Source of the DNA: Verrucomicrobiaceae bacterium
Lineage (GTDB): Bacteria > Verrucomicrobiota > Verrucomicrobiia > Verrucomicrobiales > Verrucomicrobiaceae
Assembly: GCA_016795465.1 (NCBI GenBank)
Contig: JAEUHK010000016.1
Coordinates: 35,718 to 99,717, forward strand
Reading direction: 5' to 3'
DNA length: 64,000 nucleotides
The stretch's first letter is position 1; every line of letters starts with the position of its first letter. The notes beneath the pieces are model-generated. The model was not told the DNA's origin. It worked only from the letters and a program-made list of their open reading frames with translations, and made no database searches. The position numbers and the translations under genes are program-made. Of this stretch, positions 1 to 8,655 are shown piece after piece.

Positions 1-1
1 C

Positions 2-1315
2 GTCATCCAGCAGGAAAAGGCCAAGATCGATGCTGAGCGCGAAAAGCTGACCAAGGAGCGTGACGACGCGATGAAGGAGCGGGATGTGGCCGTCAAAGAA
101 CGTGATGCTGCCAATGCGAAGGCGCTTGGGGCTCAGGCCGAGGTCGATGCCTTGAAGAAAAAGACGGCGAGCGGCGACATGAAGAAGCTCATTGCCGAGA
201 ACGAGCGTTTGCAGAAGGCGCTCACCGCTGCAGAGAAGCAGGTGGAAGGTCTCAAGGCCGATAACACCCGCAAGGATCAGGAGATCACGAAGCTCCGCGG
301 TGATGTGACGACGCTGCAAGGACAGCTTACCGCACTCCGCCAGGAAAGCGCCCAGTATCAGACGCAGGTGGCCGACCTCACCCGTCAGCTGAAGGAATTG
401 AAGGAGATGCCGGCCGCGGCGAACCCAAATGAACCAAATGCCCTCATCACGCAGGAAAACGAGATGCTGCGGAGCATCATCATGCGCCAACTGCGCCTGC
501 AAAACCGCCAGCAGCAGGCAAAGGAGCTTATCATCGCCCAGCTCTCGAAAATGGAGAATGCCTCGACCGATCTGCTCAAGCAGGTCGAGGAGCTCAAAAA
601 CACCCGCATGACCCTCAGCCCTGACGAGGAGAAGCTCTTCAAGGATCCCGCGGCGAAGGAGCTGATCGGTTCGAACGGTGTGCAGGCCACGCTCATTGCC
701 GCGAGTGCCACGCCGCCCTCCGGCAGCATGCCCACGCCCGGTTCTCTGACCGCGTTGCTGCTGCGTGCGAGCGAGGCTTACAACGCGAAGGACTTTGCCA
801 CCGCGGTGAAGTTTTATGATGACGCCCTCCGCGTCGAGCCGAAGAGCATCGATGCGCTCATCGGTCTCGGCATGACGCAGCAGCGTGCCGGCAAGTTTGC
901 CGAATCAGAAGCCGCACTGCAAAAAGCGCTCGCCTACGATCCCGACAACGCCAATGCCGCCTACGCGATGGGCGTGACGCATTTCAAACAGGAGCGCTGG
1001 AAGGAAAGCATGACCTTCTTCGAGAAAAGCCTCGCCAAAACACCGCAGAACGCCAGCGCCCGCCACTACCTCGGCATCATCTCGACGAAGCTGAACCTCA
1101 TGGAGCGTGCCGAGCGTGAGTTCAAAACCACGCTGGCCATCGATCCCGAGCATGGTGAGGCGCACTTCAACCTGGCCGTGCTCTACGCCACCTGGGACCC
1201 GCCGCAGTGGGAGAAGGCCCGCGAGGAATACGCCGCCGCGCTGAAAAAGGGCGTGAAGCCGGATGAGAACCTCGAGCGCCTGCTCGAAGGCGGGAAAAAA
1301 GTGTCGCAGAACTAA
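2..1315 (+). CDS. Coiled-coil/TPR protein, 5' end outside the window
   Basis: The reading frame is open from the first bases of the window and passes through the ATG at 71 without a stop, so the true start lies upstream and this is the C-terminal part. The first roughly 120 residues are charged heptads rich in K, E, A and Q (for example EREKLTKERDD), a long coiled coil. A glutamine-rich helical linker follows. From about nucleotide 760 to the end there are three to four TPR-like units, recognisable by segments such as ALIGLGMTQQRAGKF and AAYAMGVTHFKQERW. The likely role is a scaffold for protein-protein contacts, possibly at the cell envelope; no catalytic motif is seen. The small cytochrome gene begins 38 bp downstream on the same strand, so co-transcription is plausible. 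Confidence 0.85.
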   Translation, partial: VIQQEKAKIDAEREKLTKERDDAMKERDVAVKERDAANAKALGAQAEVDALKKKTASGDMKKLIAENERLQKALTAAEKQVEGLKADNTRKDQEITKLRGDVTTLQGQLTALRQESAQYQTQVADLTRQLKELKEMPAAANPNEPNALITQENEMLRSIIMRQLRLQNRQQQAKELIIAQLSKMENASTDLLKQVEELKNTRMTLSPDEEKLFKDPAAKELIGSNGVQATLIAASATPPSGSMPTPGSLTALLLRASEAYNAKDFATAVKFYDDALRVEPKSIDALIGLGMTQQRAGKFAESEAALQKALAYDPDNANAAYAMGVTHFKQERWKESMTFFEKSLAKTPQNASARHYLGIISTKLNLMERAEREFKTTLAIDPEHGEAHFNLAVLYATWDPPQWEKAREEYAAALKKGVKPDENLERLLEGGKKVSQN

Positions 1316-1353
1316 TGCATCGCCCCTGAGCCACGTTTCACCGGGACGCGCCC

Positions 1354-1926
1354 ATGAAATCCCTCTGCCTCCTGCTTGCCACCGCTGTGGCGGCCTCCTC
1401 CGCCGACTTCAAAAAAGACATCGAGCCCATCCTCGAGAAGAATTGCTACGAGTGCCACAGCGAGAAGACCGGCAAACGCAAGGGCGGCTTCGTCTTTGAC
1501 GACCTGGAGACCTTCAAGCTCGACATCGCTGACAACGATGTGGCGCAGATCAGGCCCGGCAATCCCGATGGCAGCCACTTCCTCGAAGTCATTGTCAACG
1601 CGAGCCACGAAAAGCACATGCCGCCCGATGATCAGCTCTCCAACGGCGACATCCGCAAGCTGACCGAGTGGATCAAGGAGGGCGCGTTGCTGCCCGGTGT
1701 GAAGCCCGCGGTGGCCTCCACCACGCCCAGCGCCCCGAAAAAGTCTCTCCCGCCCATCATGAGCTGGACCAACCTCGAAGGTAAAACCATCCGCGCGGGC
1801 TTTGTGCGCCTCGAAGGTGCCAATGTGGTCCTCCGCATGCCTGCGAACGGCCAGGAAGTGCCGTATCCGATCGCAAAGCTGAACGCGGAAAGCCAGAAGC
1901 AGGCCCAGGAAGCTGGCGCACCGTAG
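1354..1926 (+). CDS. Secreted planctomycete-type c cytochrome with SHD1-like tail
   Basis: This 190-residue protein starts with a hydrophobic signal peptide (MKSLCLLLATAVAASSA), so export is expected. Residues about 18-105 form a planctomycete-type cytochrome c domain: the single haem motif is CYECH, followed by a KxGGF segment typical of that family, with MPPDDQL as a candidate region for the distal methionine ligand. After a proline-rich linker, residues about 130-185 (SWTNLEGKTIRAGFV through YPIAKLNAESQ) resemble the SHD1-like domain often attached to such proteins. The predicted role is periplasmic electron transfer or redox sensing; no partner is obvious. A terminator begins 7 bp after the stop codon. 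Confidence 0.85.
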   Translation: MKSLCLLLATAVAASSADFKKDIEPILEKNCYECHSEKTGKRKGGFVFDDLETFKLDIADNDVAQIRPGNPDGSHFLEVIVNASHEKHMPPDDQLSNGDIRKLTEWIKEGALLPGVKPAVASTTPSAPKKSLPPIMSWTNLEGKTIRAGFVRLEGANVVLRMPANGQEVPYPIAKLNAESQKQAQEAGAP

Positions 1927-1932
1927 GTCGTG

Positions 1933-1965
1933 CATGCTCTCGATCCACGAGAGCATGTCGTTTTT
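1933..1965 (+). terminator. Rho-independent terminator after the cytochrome gene
   Basis: A perfect 10-bp stem (CATGCTCTCG at 1933-1942 and its complement at 1948-1957) encloses a 5-nt loop and is followed by TCG and five Ts. It sits between the stop of the rightward cytochrome gene and the end of the leftward sulfatase gene. The T tract favours termination of rightward transcripts. Confidence 0.85.
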
Positions 1966-1974
1966 CGACGAAGC

Positions 1975-3552
1975 CTACTTCTTCGCCTTTTTGCCCTTTG
2001 CTCCTTTATTGGCAGCCACGGGTTTGCGCACCACGATATCGACCGCGTTCTTTTGCGGAGCACCCGGTGTGCTGCGACCGGCGGCGATTTGAGATTCGAG
2101 CAGGGCTTGGAGCTTGGCGGCGGCTTCGGGTTTTGCAGCGATCAGGTTGTTTTGCTCGGCGATGTCGCTGCTGAGGTCGTAAAGCTGGCTCGCAGGGCTG
2201 CCGGCAGGTGCCTGACCTGGGCGAGGATCGCTCCAGCCGCCGGAATCGGCGCAGAGTTCGAGTTTGAGGCTGCCTTCACGAATCGCGAAGGAGCCGTTGA
2301 TGCTGTGATGCACGATGCTGGAGCGTGCGGCGTCGCTTTTTTGGCCTTTGAGAGCCGGGAGGAAGCTGAAGCTGTCTTCGGCGGCATTTTCGGGGAGCTT
2401 CTGACCGAGGATGTCTGCGGCCGTGGCCATCAAATCGGTGAGGCAGGTGAGCTGCGGGGTCTTCTGACCGCTTTTCACCTGCGCCGGCCAGCGCACGATG
2501 AAGGGCACGCGGTGGCCGCCGTCGAAGATGTCAGCCTTGTGTCCGCGCATGTTGTAGCTCGGGTTGTGCCCCTTCGAGAGGTGCAGCGGGAAATCGGCGC
2601 TGGGTGAGCAGCCGTTGTCGCTCGTCACGATGATGAGCGTGTCCTGTGCGATGCCGTTTTGCTTCGTGGCGGTCATGATCTGGCCGATGGCATCGTCCGT
2701 CTCCATGACGAAGTCGGCGTAGAGGCTCAGGCCGCTTTTGCCCTGCCACTTCTCGCTCGGCACGATGGGCGTGTGCGGGGAATTCAGCGGCATGTAGAGG
2801 AAGAAGGGCCTGCCGCTTTTCGCGTCAGCGGCCTTTTCGCCGATGATCTTCAAGGCCCGTTGGGTGAAGGTGGGCAGCACATCCTCGCCACGGAAGCCGG
2901 GGCTGCCGGGACCTTCGCGGGTGAAGCCGCCTTTGGCGCCGTTCATCGGGATTTTCATCGTTTCGGTCGGGTTCGCGGCCACGCGGTCGTTTTCGATGAA
3001 GCAGTAGGGCACCATGTCGAGCGATGCGCTGATGCCGAAGTAGCTGTCAAAACCCACGCTGGTCGGGCTGTTGGCGATTGGCTGGGTGTAATCGACGTTT
3101 TTGACCTGCTCGGGCTTTTCGATGCTCAACTCGCTCACCTCGCCTTTTTTGACCCAGTCCATGCCGAGGTGCCATTTGCCGACGCAGGCAGTGTGATAGC
3201 CGTTTTGCTTCAAGAAGGCTGGAACAGTCAGGCGTCCCTGCTCGATCAAACGCGGACTGAGTCCTCCGAGCACGCCGCTTTGCAGCTTCGTGCGCCAGGC
3301 GTAGCGCCCCGTCATCACGCCGTAGCGGGTGGGCGTGCACACGCTGGAGCCCGAGTGCGCATCCGTGAAGATCATGCCCTCCGCCGCGAGGCGGTCCATG
3401 TGCGGCGTGGCGATCTTTCCCTCGGGATTAAGGCACTTCACATCGCCGTAGCCGAGGTCATCGCAGAGGATGAAGATGATGTTGGGCTTCGACGCGGCCA
3501 GAGCGAGGTTGCTGACGGCAAACAGGACGGAGAGGAGCAAAAGGAGGCGCAT
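1975..3552 (-). CDS. Secreted sulfatase (arylsulfatase family)
   Basis: This 525-residue protein starts with a signal peptide (MRLLLLLSVLFAVSNLALA). The alkaline-phosphatase-superfamily metal site is visible at residues 30-32 (CDDLGYGD). The sulfatase signature CTPTR begins at residue 72; Cys72 is the residue converted to formylglycine by a maturation enzyme in this family. Further conserved pieces are GKWHLG, SPHTPI and VTSDNG. The C-terminus is basic and lysine-rich. It should hydrolyse sulfate esters, probably of sulfated polysaccharides, outside the cytoplasm. Such sulfatases are abundant in Verrucomicrobiota and Planctomycetota. The neighbouring sulfate-assimilation operon makes a scavenging role plausible, but the substrate cannot be read from the sequence. 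Confidence 0.93.
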   Translation of the reverse strand: MRLLLLLSVLFAVSNLALAASKPNIIFILCDDLGYGDVKCLNPEGKIATPHMDRLAAEGMIFTDAHSGSSVCTPTRYGVMTGRYAWRTKLQSGVLGGLSPRLIEQGRLTVPAFLKQNGYHTACVGKWHLGMDWVKKGEVSELSIEKPEQVKNVDYTQPIANSPTSVGFDSYFGISASLDMVPYCFIENDRVAANPTETMKIPMNGAKGGFTREGPGSPGFRGEDVLPTFTQRALKIIGEKAADAKSGRPFFLYMPLNSPHTPIVPSEKWQGKSGLSLYADFVMETDDAIGQIMTATKQNGIAQDTLIIVTSDNGCSPSADFPLHLSKGHNPSYNMRGHKADIFDGGHRVPFIVRWPAQVKSGQKTPQLTCLTDLMATAADILGQKLPENAAEDSFSFLPALKGQKSDAARSSIVHHSINGSFAIREGSLKLELCADSGGWSDPRPGQAPAGSPASQLYDLSSDIAEQNNLIAAKPEAAAKLQALLESQIAAGRSTPGAPQKNAVDIVVRKPVAANKGAKGKKAKK

Positions 3553-3576
3553 GGTGGTGCGCCATAACGAAGCGAT

Positions 3577-4722
3577 TCAGGCCCTCGTTTCGCCAGAAAG
3601 CACCCGCGAACGCCACGCCATGAAAAAACGCTCCAGCGCCGGTCCGATGAAGGCCAGCAAAGTCAGCACGATGGCAAACGAGAGGCCCGCATGCAGGAAC
3701 GGGTGGGCCTTTAGCGATGCCACTTGGGCCCCAGCATGATGCACGAGCAGCAGCAGCGGCATGTGCAGGATGTAGCACGGGTAGCTGAACTGCGACAGCC
3801 AGCGGCACAGCGGGATGAGGTGAGGCTTAGCAGCCAGCCCGAGATGCCTGCCACCTGCCAGCATGATGGCCAAACCAGGCAGGGAATACCATGCGGCCAT
3901 GTCCATGCGAAAGCCTTCCGAGTGGTTGTGCTTGAACACGATGGAGATCACCGCGCCGATGAGCCACAGCACGATGCCGATGAGCCACACCTGTCTCGTG
4001 ATGAGGGCGGTGAAGGCCTCCCACCGGCTGCTCATCGCCGCTCCGGTCACCCACAGCGGAAAAAGCGCTGTGGTGGTCCACAGTCCCTGCAGCAAGGCAC
4101 TGCTGCTACGTTCCGGCTTGATCTGCCAGAGCATCACGATGCCAAAAAGAATCACCACCGAGCCCACCATCACCCATCGCGTGGCGGCGTCCGTCCTGCC
4201 TTTCGACAAAAGCAGCAGTGCCGGCCACACCGCGTAATACAGCACCTCGCAACTCAGGCTCCACGACGGTCCAAAGGCCGGAAAAGGCGTGGTGAAGATC
4301 TGGAGGTTGAAAAGGCTCGCGCCCAATTGACGCCAAGGTTTGGCATTCACCTCATCGACCGCGAAATCGAGTCCTTGGCTCCACGCGACGACTGCCAGCG
4401 CCAAACCGATCAAAAACAGAGGATAGAGCCTTGTGATGCGGGCCATGCCATAGCGCCACCAGTTGAACTGCCCCGAAGCCACCCCGCGGGAGATCGAGCG
4501 GTGGATGCAGATGCCCGATATAACGAAGAAGCACCACACGCACCAGTCCGCGTTGCCAAAAATGGCCCGCGCCCAGCGCCATACCTCGGAGTTGGGCGTG
4601 TGCCATCCAAACGCCGTGCCCGCCGCCAGCTCAAACCCATGCGCGAACAGCACGACAAACGCCGCCAGCCCGCGCAGAGCGTCGAGCAGCAGTTCCGAGT
4701 CCTTGTCGAGGCGTTGGTCCAT
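3577..4722 (-). CDS. Acyltransferase family 3 membrane protein (OafA-like)
   Basis: This is a predicted 381-residue multi-spanning membrane protein. The N-terminal LLLDALRGLAAFVVLFAHG is the hallmark of acyltransferase-3 proteins, with the conserved catalytic-type histidine in the first membrane segment. Several further hydrophobic helices follow, including FFVISGICIHRS, which is also characteristic. Members move acyl groups onto cell-surface sugars or exported small molecules. The ATG at 4722 is preferred over an in-frame TTG 12 bp upstream; neither has a strong ribosome-binding site. The gene lies 24 bp upstream of the sulfatase in the same direction, so the two may be co-transcribed. The acceptor is unknown. 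Confidence 0.88.
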   Translation of the reverse strand: MDQRLDKDSELLLDALRGLAAFVVLFAHGFELAAGTAFGWHTPNSEVWRWARAIFGNADWCVWCFFVISGICIHRSISRGVASGQFNWWRYGMARITRLYPLFLIGLALAVVAWSQGLDFAVDEVNAKPWRQLGASLFNLQIFTTPFPAFGPSWSLSCEVLYYAVWPALLLLSKGRTDAATRWVMVGSVVILFGIVMLWQIKPERSSSALLQGLWTTTALFPLWVTGAAMSSRWEAFTALITRQVWLIGIVLWLIGAVISIVFKHNHSEGFRMDMAAWYSLPGLAIMLAGGRHLGLAAKPHLIPLCRWLSQFSYPCYILHMPLLLLVHHAGAQVASLKAHPFLHAGLSFAIVLTLLAFIGPALERFFMAWRSRVLSGETRA

Positions 4723-4788
4723 GAGGGTGATCAAGTACCATCACGCACCCAGAAGGACTGCGGCAAATGCTTTTACGGCCAGTTACGA

Positions 4789-6129
4789 TTAAATCGCGAC
4801 CTCAGCGTCCTCGTCACCGGCATCGGTGAGCGGTTTGAGGATCATGCCGGCTGCGACGGTGTTGTTGGTTTGCTCGTCAACGAGCACGAAGCTGCCGGTG
4901 GTGCGGTTTTGGGTGTAGGAGTCGAAGAAGATGGGCGCGGCACAGCGGATGCGGACGCAGCCGATGTCGTTGAGGGCGAATTCTTTGTTCTCGGCGCTCT
5001 TTTCGAGCGTGCTGATGTTCACCTTGTAGTGCACCTCGGTGACGACGGCACGGACGTCGTTGGTGGTGTGACGGAGGTGGAAACGGCCGCGGGGTTTGAG
5101 GGTCTTTTTGTCGGCGAACCAGCAGATCATGGCGTCGAACTCCTGCGCGGTCTGCACGGGCTCGTGGGCCTTCACGATCATGCCGCCGCGGGAGGTGTCG
5201 ATCTCGTCGGCGACGGTGATGCTGTAGCTGAGCTGCGGGATGGCCTCGGGCTGCGGGCCTTCGAAGGTGTGGATGCCGGTGATCTTCGTCTTCATCTCGG
5301 ACGGATAGACGAGTACGTCATCGCCCACGCGGAAGGTGCCGCTGGCCATGCGGCCGGCGAAGCCGCGGTAGTCGTGCAGATTGCCGAGTTTGGCGTCGTT
5401 GCGGTCGGAGATGGGGCGGATGACCCACTGCACGGGGAAACGCGCGGCATCGGCGGCGGTTTCGGTGTGCACTTGGACGGTTTCGAGATGCTGGAGCAAC
5501 GAAGGGCCGGTGTACCAAGGGGTGGCGTCGGATTTTTCGACCACGTTGTCGCCATTGAGGGCGCTCATCGGGATCGGCGTGACGTTCGGCAGGTTTTCGA
5601 GGCCGCTGGCGAACTTCATGTAGTCGGCCACGATCTTGTCATAGACGGCCTGGTCGAAGTTTACGAGGTCCATCTTGTTCACGGCGAGCACGATTTGCCC
5701 GATGCGCAGCAAGCTCGCGAGGTAGGTGTGACGCATCGTCTGCTCGATCACGCCGAGACGGGCGTCGATCAAGATGATCGCCAGATCGGCCGTGGACGCG
5801 CCGGTGACCATGTTGCGAGTGTATTGAATGTGTCCCGGCGTGTCGGCGATGATGAACTTGCGCTTCGGCGTGGCGAAGTAGCGATACGCGACGTCAATCG
5901 TGATGCCCTGCTCGCGTTCGGCGCGAAGACCGTCGGTAAGCAACGCGAGATTCACATGTGCATCGCCGCGGCGCTTCGAGCTTTCTTCGACCGCGAGAAG
6001 CTGGTCTTCGAAGATGGATTTCGAATCATACAGCAAGCGGCCGATGAGCGTGCTTTTGCCGTCGTCGACGGAGCCGGCGGTCGTGAAGCGGAGGAGACTG
6101 GATTCGGTGGGATTGACGAGAACGTCCAT
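4789..6129 (-). CDS. cysN: Sulfate adenylyltransferase subunit 1, GTPase
   Basis: This 446-residue translation-factor-like GTPase couples GTP hydrolysis to formation of adenosine 5'-phosphosulfate by CysD. The P-loop GSVDDGKS is at residues 19-26, DTPGH is the G3 motif and NKMD the G4 motif. Two beta-barrel domains follow, as in elongation factor Tu relatives. The protein ends after these domains, with no C-terminal APS kinase (CysC) fusion, so PAPS formation needs a separate kinase that is not in this window. It is the last gene of a leftward operon cysH-TauE-cysD-cysN; the gap to cysD is 53 bp. Confidence 0.95.
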   Translation of the reverse strand: MDVLVNPTESSLLRFTTAGSVDDGKSTLIGRLLYDSKSIFEDQLLAVEESSKRRGDAHVNLALLTDGLRAEREQGITIDVAYRYFATPKRKFIIADTPGHIQYTRNMVTGASTADLAIILIDARLGVIEQTMRHTYLASLLRIGQIVLAVNKMDLVNFDQAVYDKIVADYMKFASGLENLPNVTPIPMSALNGDNVVEKSDATPWYTGPSLLQHLETVQVHTETAADAARFPVQWVIRPISDRNDAKLGNLHDYRGFAGRMASGTFRVGDDVLVYPSEMKTKITGIHTFEGPQPEAIPQLSYSITVADEIDTSRGGMIVKAHEPVQTAQEFDAMICWFADKKTLKPRGRFHLRHTTNDVRAVVTEVHYKVNISTLEKSAENKEFALNDIGCVRIRCAAPIFFDSYTQNRTTGSFVLVDEQTNNTVAAGMILKPLTDAGDEDAEVAI

Positions 6130-6182
6130 GATCTGGGGAAAGTGGTGTGAGTGGGTCGTGCGGGGCGAGTTCTCGTGATGAA

Positions 6183-7109
6183 TCAGAAGTACCCTTCCTT
6201 CTTGCGGTCCTCCATGGCCGTTTCGCTGCGTTTGTCGTCGGCGCGGGTGCCGCGTTCGGTTTGGCGGGCGGCGGCGACTTCGGCGACGATGTCGTCGATG
6301 GTGCTGGCGGTGGATTCGACCGCGCCGGTGCAGGAGGCGTCGCCGACAGTGCGGAAGCGGATGATCATCTCTTTCACGCGGGGCTTTTCCTCGTCGAGCA
6401 AGGGGATGATCGGGTTGCCGCGCTCGTCATTGAGCCCGACGGCGAGAAGCTGGCCGTGACGCTCGATGATCTGGCGCTTGTGGCTGAAGTAGAGGCTGGG
6501 GAGCGGGATGTTCTCCTGACGGATGTACTGCCAGATGTCCATCTCGGTCCAATTCGAGAGCGGGAAGACGCGGAAGTGCTCGCCGAAATGTTTGCGGCCG
6601 TTGAAGATGTTCCAGAGCTCAGGGCGCTGGTTCTTCGGGTCCCACTGGCCGAATTCATTGCGGTGGGAAAAGAAGCGCTCCTTCGCGCGGGCTTTCTCTT
6701 CATCGCGGCGACCGCCGCCGAGGCAGGCGTCGAATTGATGCTCCTCGATGGTGTCGAGCAGCGTGACCGTTTGCAGCTTGTTGCGCGAGGCGTTGTGGCC
6801 TTTCTCCTCCTGCACGCGGCCGTCGTCGATGGACTTCTGCACGCTGCCGACGACGAGATCCGCGCCGATTTCCTGCACGAACCAGTCGCGGTAAGTCATG
6901 GCCTCGGGGAAGTTGTGGCCGGTATCGACGTGCAGCAGCTTGAAGGGCAGACGCGAGGGATAAAACGCCTTCCGAGCGAGCCAGGCCATCACGATGCTGT
7001 CTTTGCCACCGGAGAAAAGCAGCGCGGGCTTTTCAAACTGCGCGGCGGTTTCGCGGAGGATGTAGATGGCCTCGCTTTCGAGGAACTGGAGATGCGTGAT
7101 GGATGACAT
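6183..7109 (-). CDS. cysD: Sulfate adenylyltransferase subunit 2
   Basis: This 308-residue protein matches CysD along its whole length and is close to the usual size of about 302. The PP-loop of the ATP-pyrophosphatase fold is visible near the N-terminus (ALLFSGGKDSIVM), followed by LLHVDTGHNFPE and the RRDEEKARAKERFFS segment. The C-terminus carries GDASCTGAVES. With CysN it activates sulfate with ATP to give adenosine 5'-phosphosulfate in the cytoplasm. It is separated by only 6 bp from the upstream transporter gene, which supports a single transcript. Confidence 0.96.
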   Translation of the reverse strand: MSSITHLQFLESEAIYILRETAAQFEKPALLFSGGKDSIVMAWLARKAFYPSRLPFKLLHVDTGHNFPEAMTYRDWFVQEIGADLVVGSVQKSIDDGRVQEEKGHNASRNKLQTVTLLDTIEEHQFDACLGGGRRDEEKARAKERFFSHRNEFGQWDPKNQRPELWNIFNGRKHFGEHFRVFPLSNWTEMDIWQYIRQENIPLPSLYFSHKRQIIERHGQLLAVGLNDERGNPIIPLLDEEKPRVKEMIIRFRTVGDASCTGAVESTASTIDDIVAEVAAARQTERGTRADDKRSETAMEDRKKEGYF

Positions 7110-7115
7110 GACGAA

Positions 7116-7871
7116 TTAAATGAGGGCGAAGGCTTTGAGGAGGTTGCGGGCGCTGACGGCGGTGACGAGGACACCGACGAGGATCATGAAAGGCTTGTGC
7201 GGGATGCGTTTGGCGGCCCAGGCGCCGATGGGCGCTGCGATGACACCGCCGAGCGCGAGGCCGAGGATGATCGTCCAATGCGTGAGACCAATGGTGAGCA
7301 GGAAGGTGATGCTGGCGGCGAGCGTGACGAAGAACTCGACCGCATTCACGCTGCCGACGGTGATGCGCACGTCATTGCCACGCACGATGAGGTTTGAGGC
7401 GACAATCGGTCCCCAACCGCCACCGCCCATCGCATCGACGAGCGCGCCGAAGAAGCCGAGCGGCGTGAGGTGCGTGGTCACATTCTTCGGCGGCACGCGG
7501 AAGAAGGCCTTCGCGATGATGACGAGGCCCATGATGATCAAATAGCCGCTGACATACGGCTTCAGCACATCGCCATCGAAGGCGGAAAGCGCATACGCGC
7601 CGATGATCGCTCCCAAAACGGCCGGAATGAGCAGCCTACGAAACAAAAAGCGGTCCACATTGCCAAACGCATGATGCGAGATGGCCGAGGCACCGGTCGT
7701 GAAGCACTCCGCGGCATGCACCGTGGCACTCGTGGCCGCCGGCGGCACGCCGAAGGCCATGAGCAGCGACGACGCGCTGACGCCGTAGGCCATGCCGAGC
7801 GCTCCATCGATCAACTGAGCGACGAAACCGGCGGCGACGTAAAGGCCGAACTCTGGAGTGAGGAAATCCAT
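7116..7871 (-). CDS. TauE/SafE-family membrane transporter in the sulfate operon
   Basis: This is a predicted 251-residue membrane protein with about eight hydrophobic segments and the family-typical pattern LIDGALGMAYG near residue 20 and a second related repeat later (ALVDAMGGGGWGP). TauE/SafE proteins move sulfite, sulfonates or related organosulfur anions. Its position between cysH and cysD, with gaps of 6 bp on both sides, argues for a role in sulfur metabolism, either as a sulfate importer substituting for CysPTWA or as an exporter that removes excess sulfite. The direction of transport cannot be decided from sequence. Confidence 0.9.
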   Translation of the reverse strand: MDFLTPEFGLYVAAGFVAQLIDGALGMAYGVSASSLLMAFGVPPAATSATVHAAECFTTGASAISHHAFGNVDRFLFRRLLIPAVLGAIIGAYALSAFDGDVLKPYVSGYLIIMGLVIIAKAFFRVPPKNVTTHLTPLGFFGALVDAMGGGGWGPIVASNLIVRGNDVRITVGSVNAVEFFVTLAASITFLLTIGLTHWTIILGLALGGVIAAPIGAWAAKRIPHKPFMILVGVLVTAVSARNLLKAFALI

Positions 7872-7877
7872 GGGCGC

Positions 7878-8534
7878 TTACGCTTTGTCGGTGACGAGCT
7901 TCGCGTGCAGGCCGCACTCGTGTTTTTCATCGCCCTTGGCGGGATCGTAGTAGGTGCGCTCGTTCGGCAGCGCGTGCTCGAGGAGGTAGGCGTCCATCTC
8001 GAAGGGCGTCCAGTCGAGGATGGGGTTCACCTTGAGGCAGTTGAACTTCGCGTCCCACATGAACGGCGCGAGGGTAGCGGCACGCTGCGGGTTTTGTTCG
8101 CGACGCAGCGCGGTGATCCACACTTTCGGCGCGAGCTCGCGCATGCCGCGCTCAAAGGGCTCCAGCTTCATGATGCGGCTGAAGGACTCGACGCGTTCCA
8201 CTTCGTCCGGCATCGGCACCTGGCCGCCATTCAGCGCCAGCCAATGCGCGGCGGTCATGAGCGGCAGGTAGGGCTTCAAATTCAGCGTGAGCTGCGCCCG
8301 GCACTTTTCGGCGAAACGGTAGGTCTCCGGCAGATTCGTGCCGTGATCGATCCACAGCACCGGCGTGTCCGCGGCGGCCTTCGTGACCAAATGCAGGATC
8401 ACCGCCTCGTAGGGCCGAAAATTCGTCGTCACGACCGCCTGGCCGTCGGCATGCGCGAGGGCGATTTCGATGATTTCCGAGGGCGATTTGCCTTTGGCGT
8501 CATCATTGAGGGCGGCGATTTGGTCAGGGTTCAT
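7878..8534 (-). CDS. cysH: Phosphoadenylyl-sulfate reductase (PAPS-type)
   Basis: This 218-residue protein is a thioredoxin-dependent reductase that converts activated sulfate to sulfite. The C-terminal ECGLH motif holds the catalytic Cys207. The central ALRREQNPQRA segment and the PVLWIDHGTNLPETYRF segment match the family. The paired cysteines that bind the 4Fe-4S cluster of APS reductases are absent, so PAPS rather than APS is the expected substrate. The protein is a little shorter than E. coli CysH (about 244). It is the first gene of the leftward cys operon, whose promoter should lie between 8535 and 8655, a region shared with the divergent CoA-transferase. Confidence 0.93.
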   Translation of the reverse strand: MNPDQIAALNDDAKGKSPSEIIEIALAHADGQAVVTTNFRPYEAVILHLVTKAAADTPVLWIDHGTNLPETYRFAEKCRAQLTLNLKPYLPLMTAAHWLALNGGQVPMPDEVERVESFSRIMKLEPFERGMRELAPKVWITALRREQNPQRAATLAPFMWDAKFNCLKVNPILDWTPFEMDAYLLEHALPNERTYYDPAKGDEKHECGLHAKLVTDKA

Positions 8535-8655
8535 GGGCGGGGCGCGATTTATTCACCCAATTCTCGATGTGTAAAGTAGGAAATTAGGTTTTGAGGCCCC
8601 TCCCATGCAGGACCCTTGCCGTCGGAGGCTCGGCCCACTACAAAGCGGGCCGCTC

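Noticed and set aside
3724..6150. Long rightward open frame (808 codons) opposite the acyltransferase and cysN
   Set aside because: It is antisense to two well-supported genes; the translation is low-complexity and His/Gly/Val/Ala-rich without any domain, as expected from GC-rich third codon positions.
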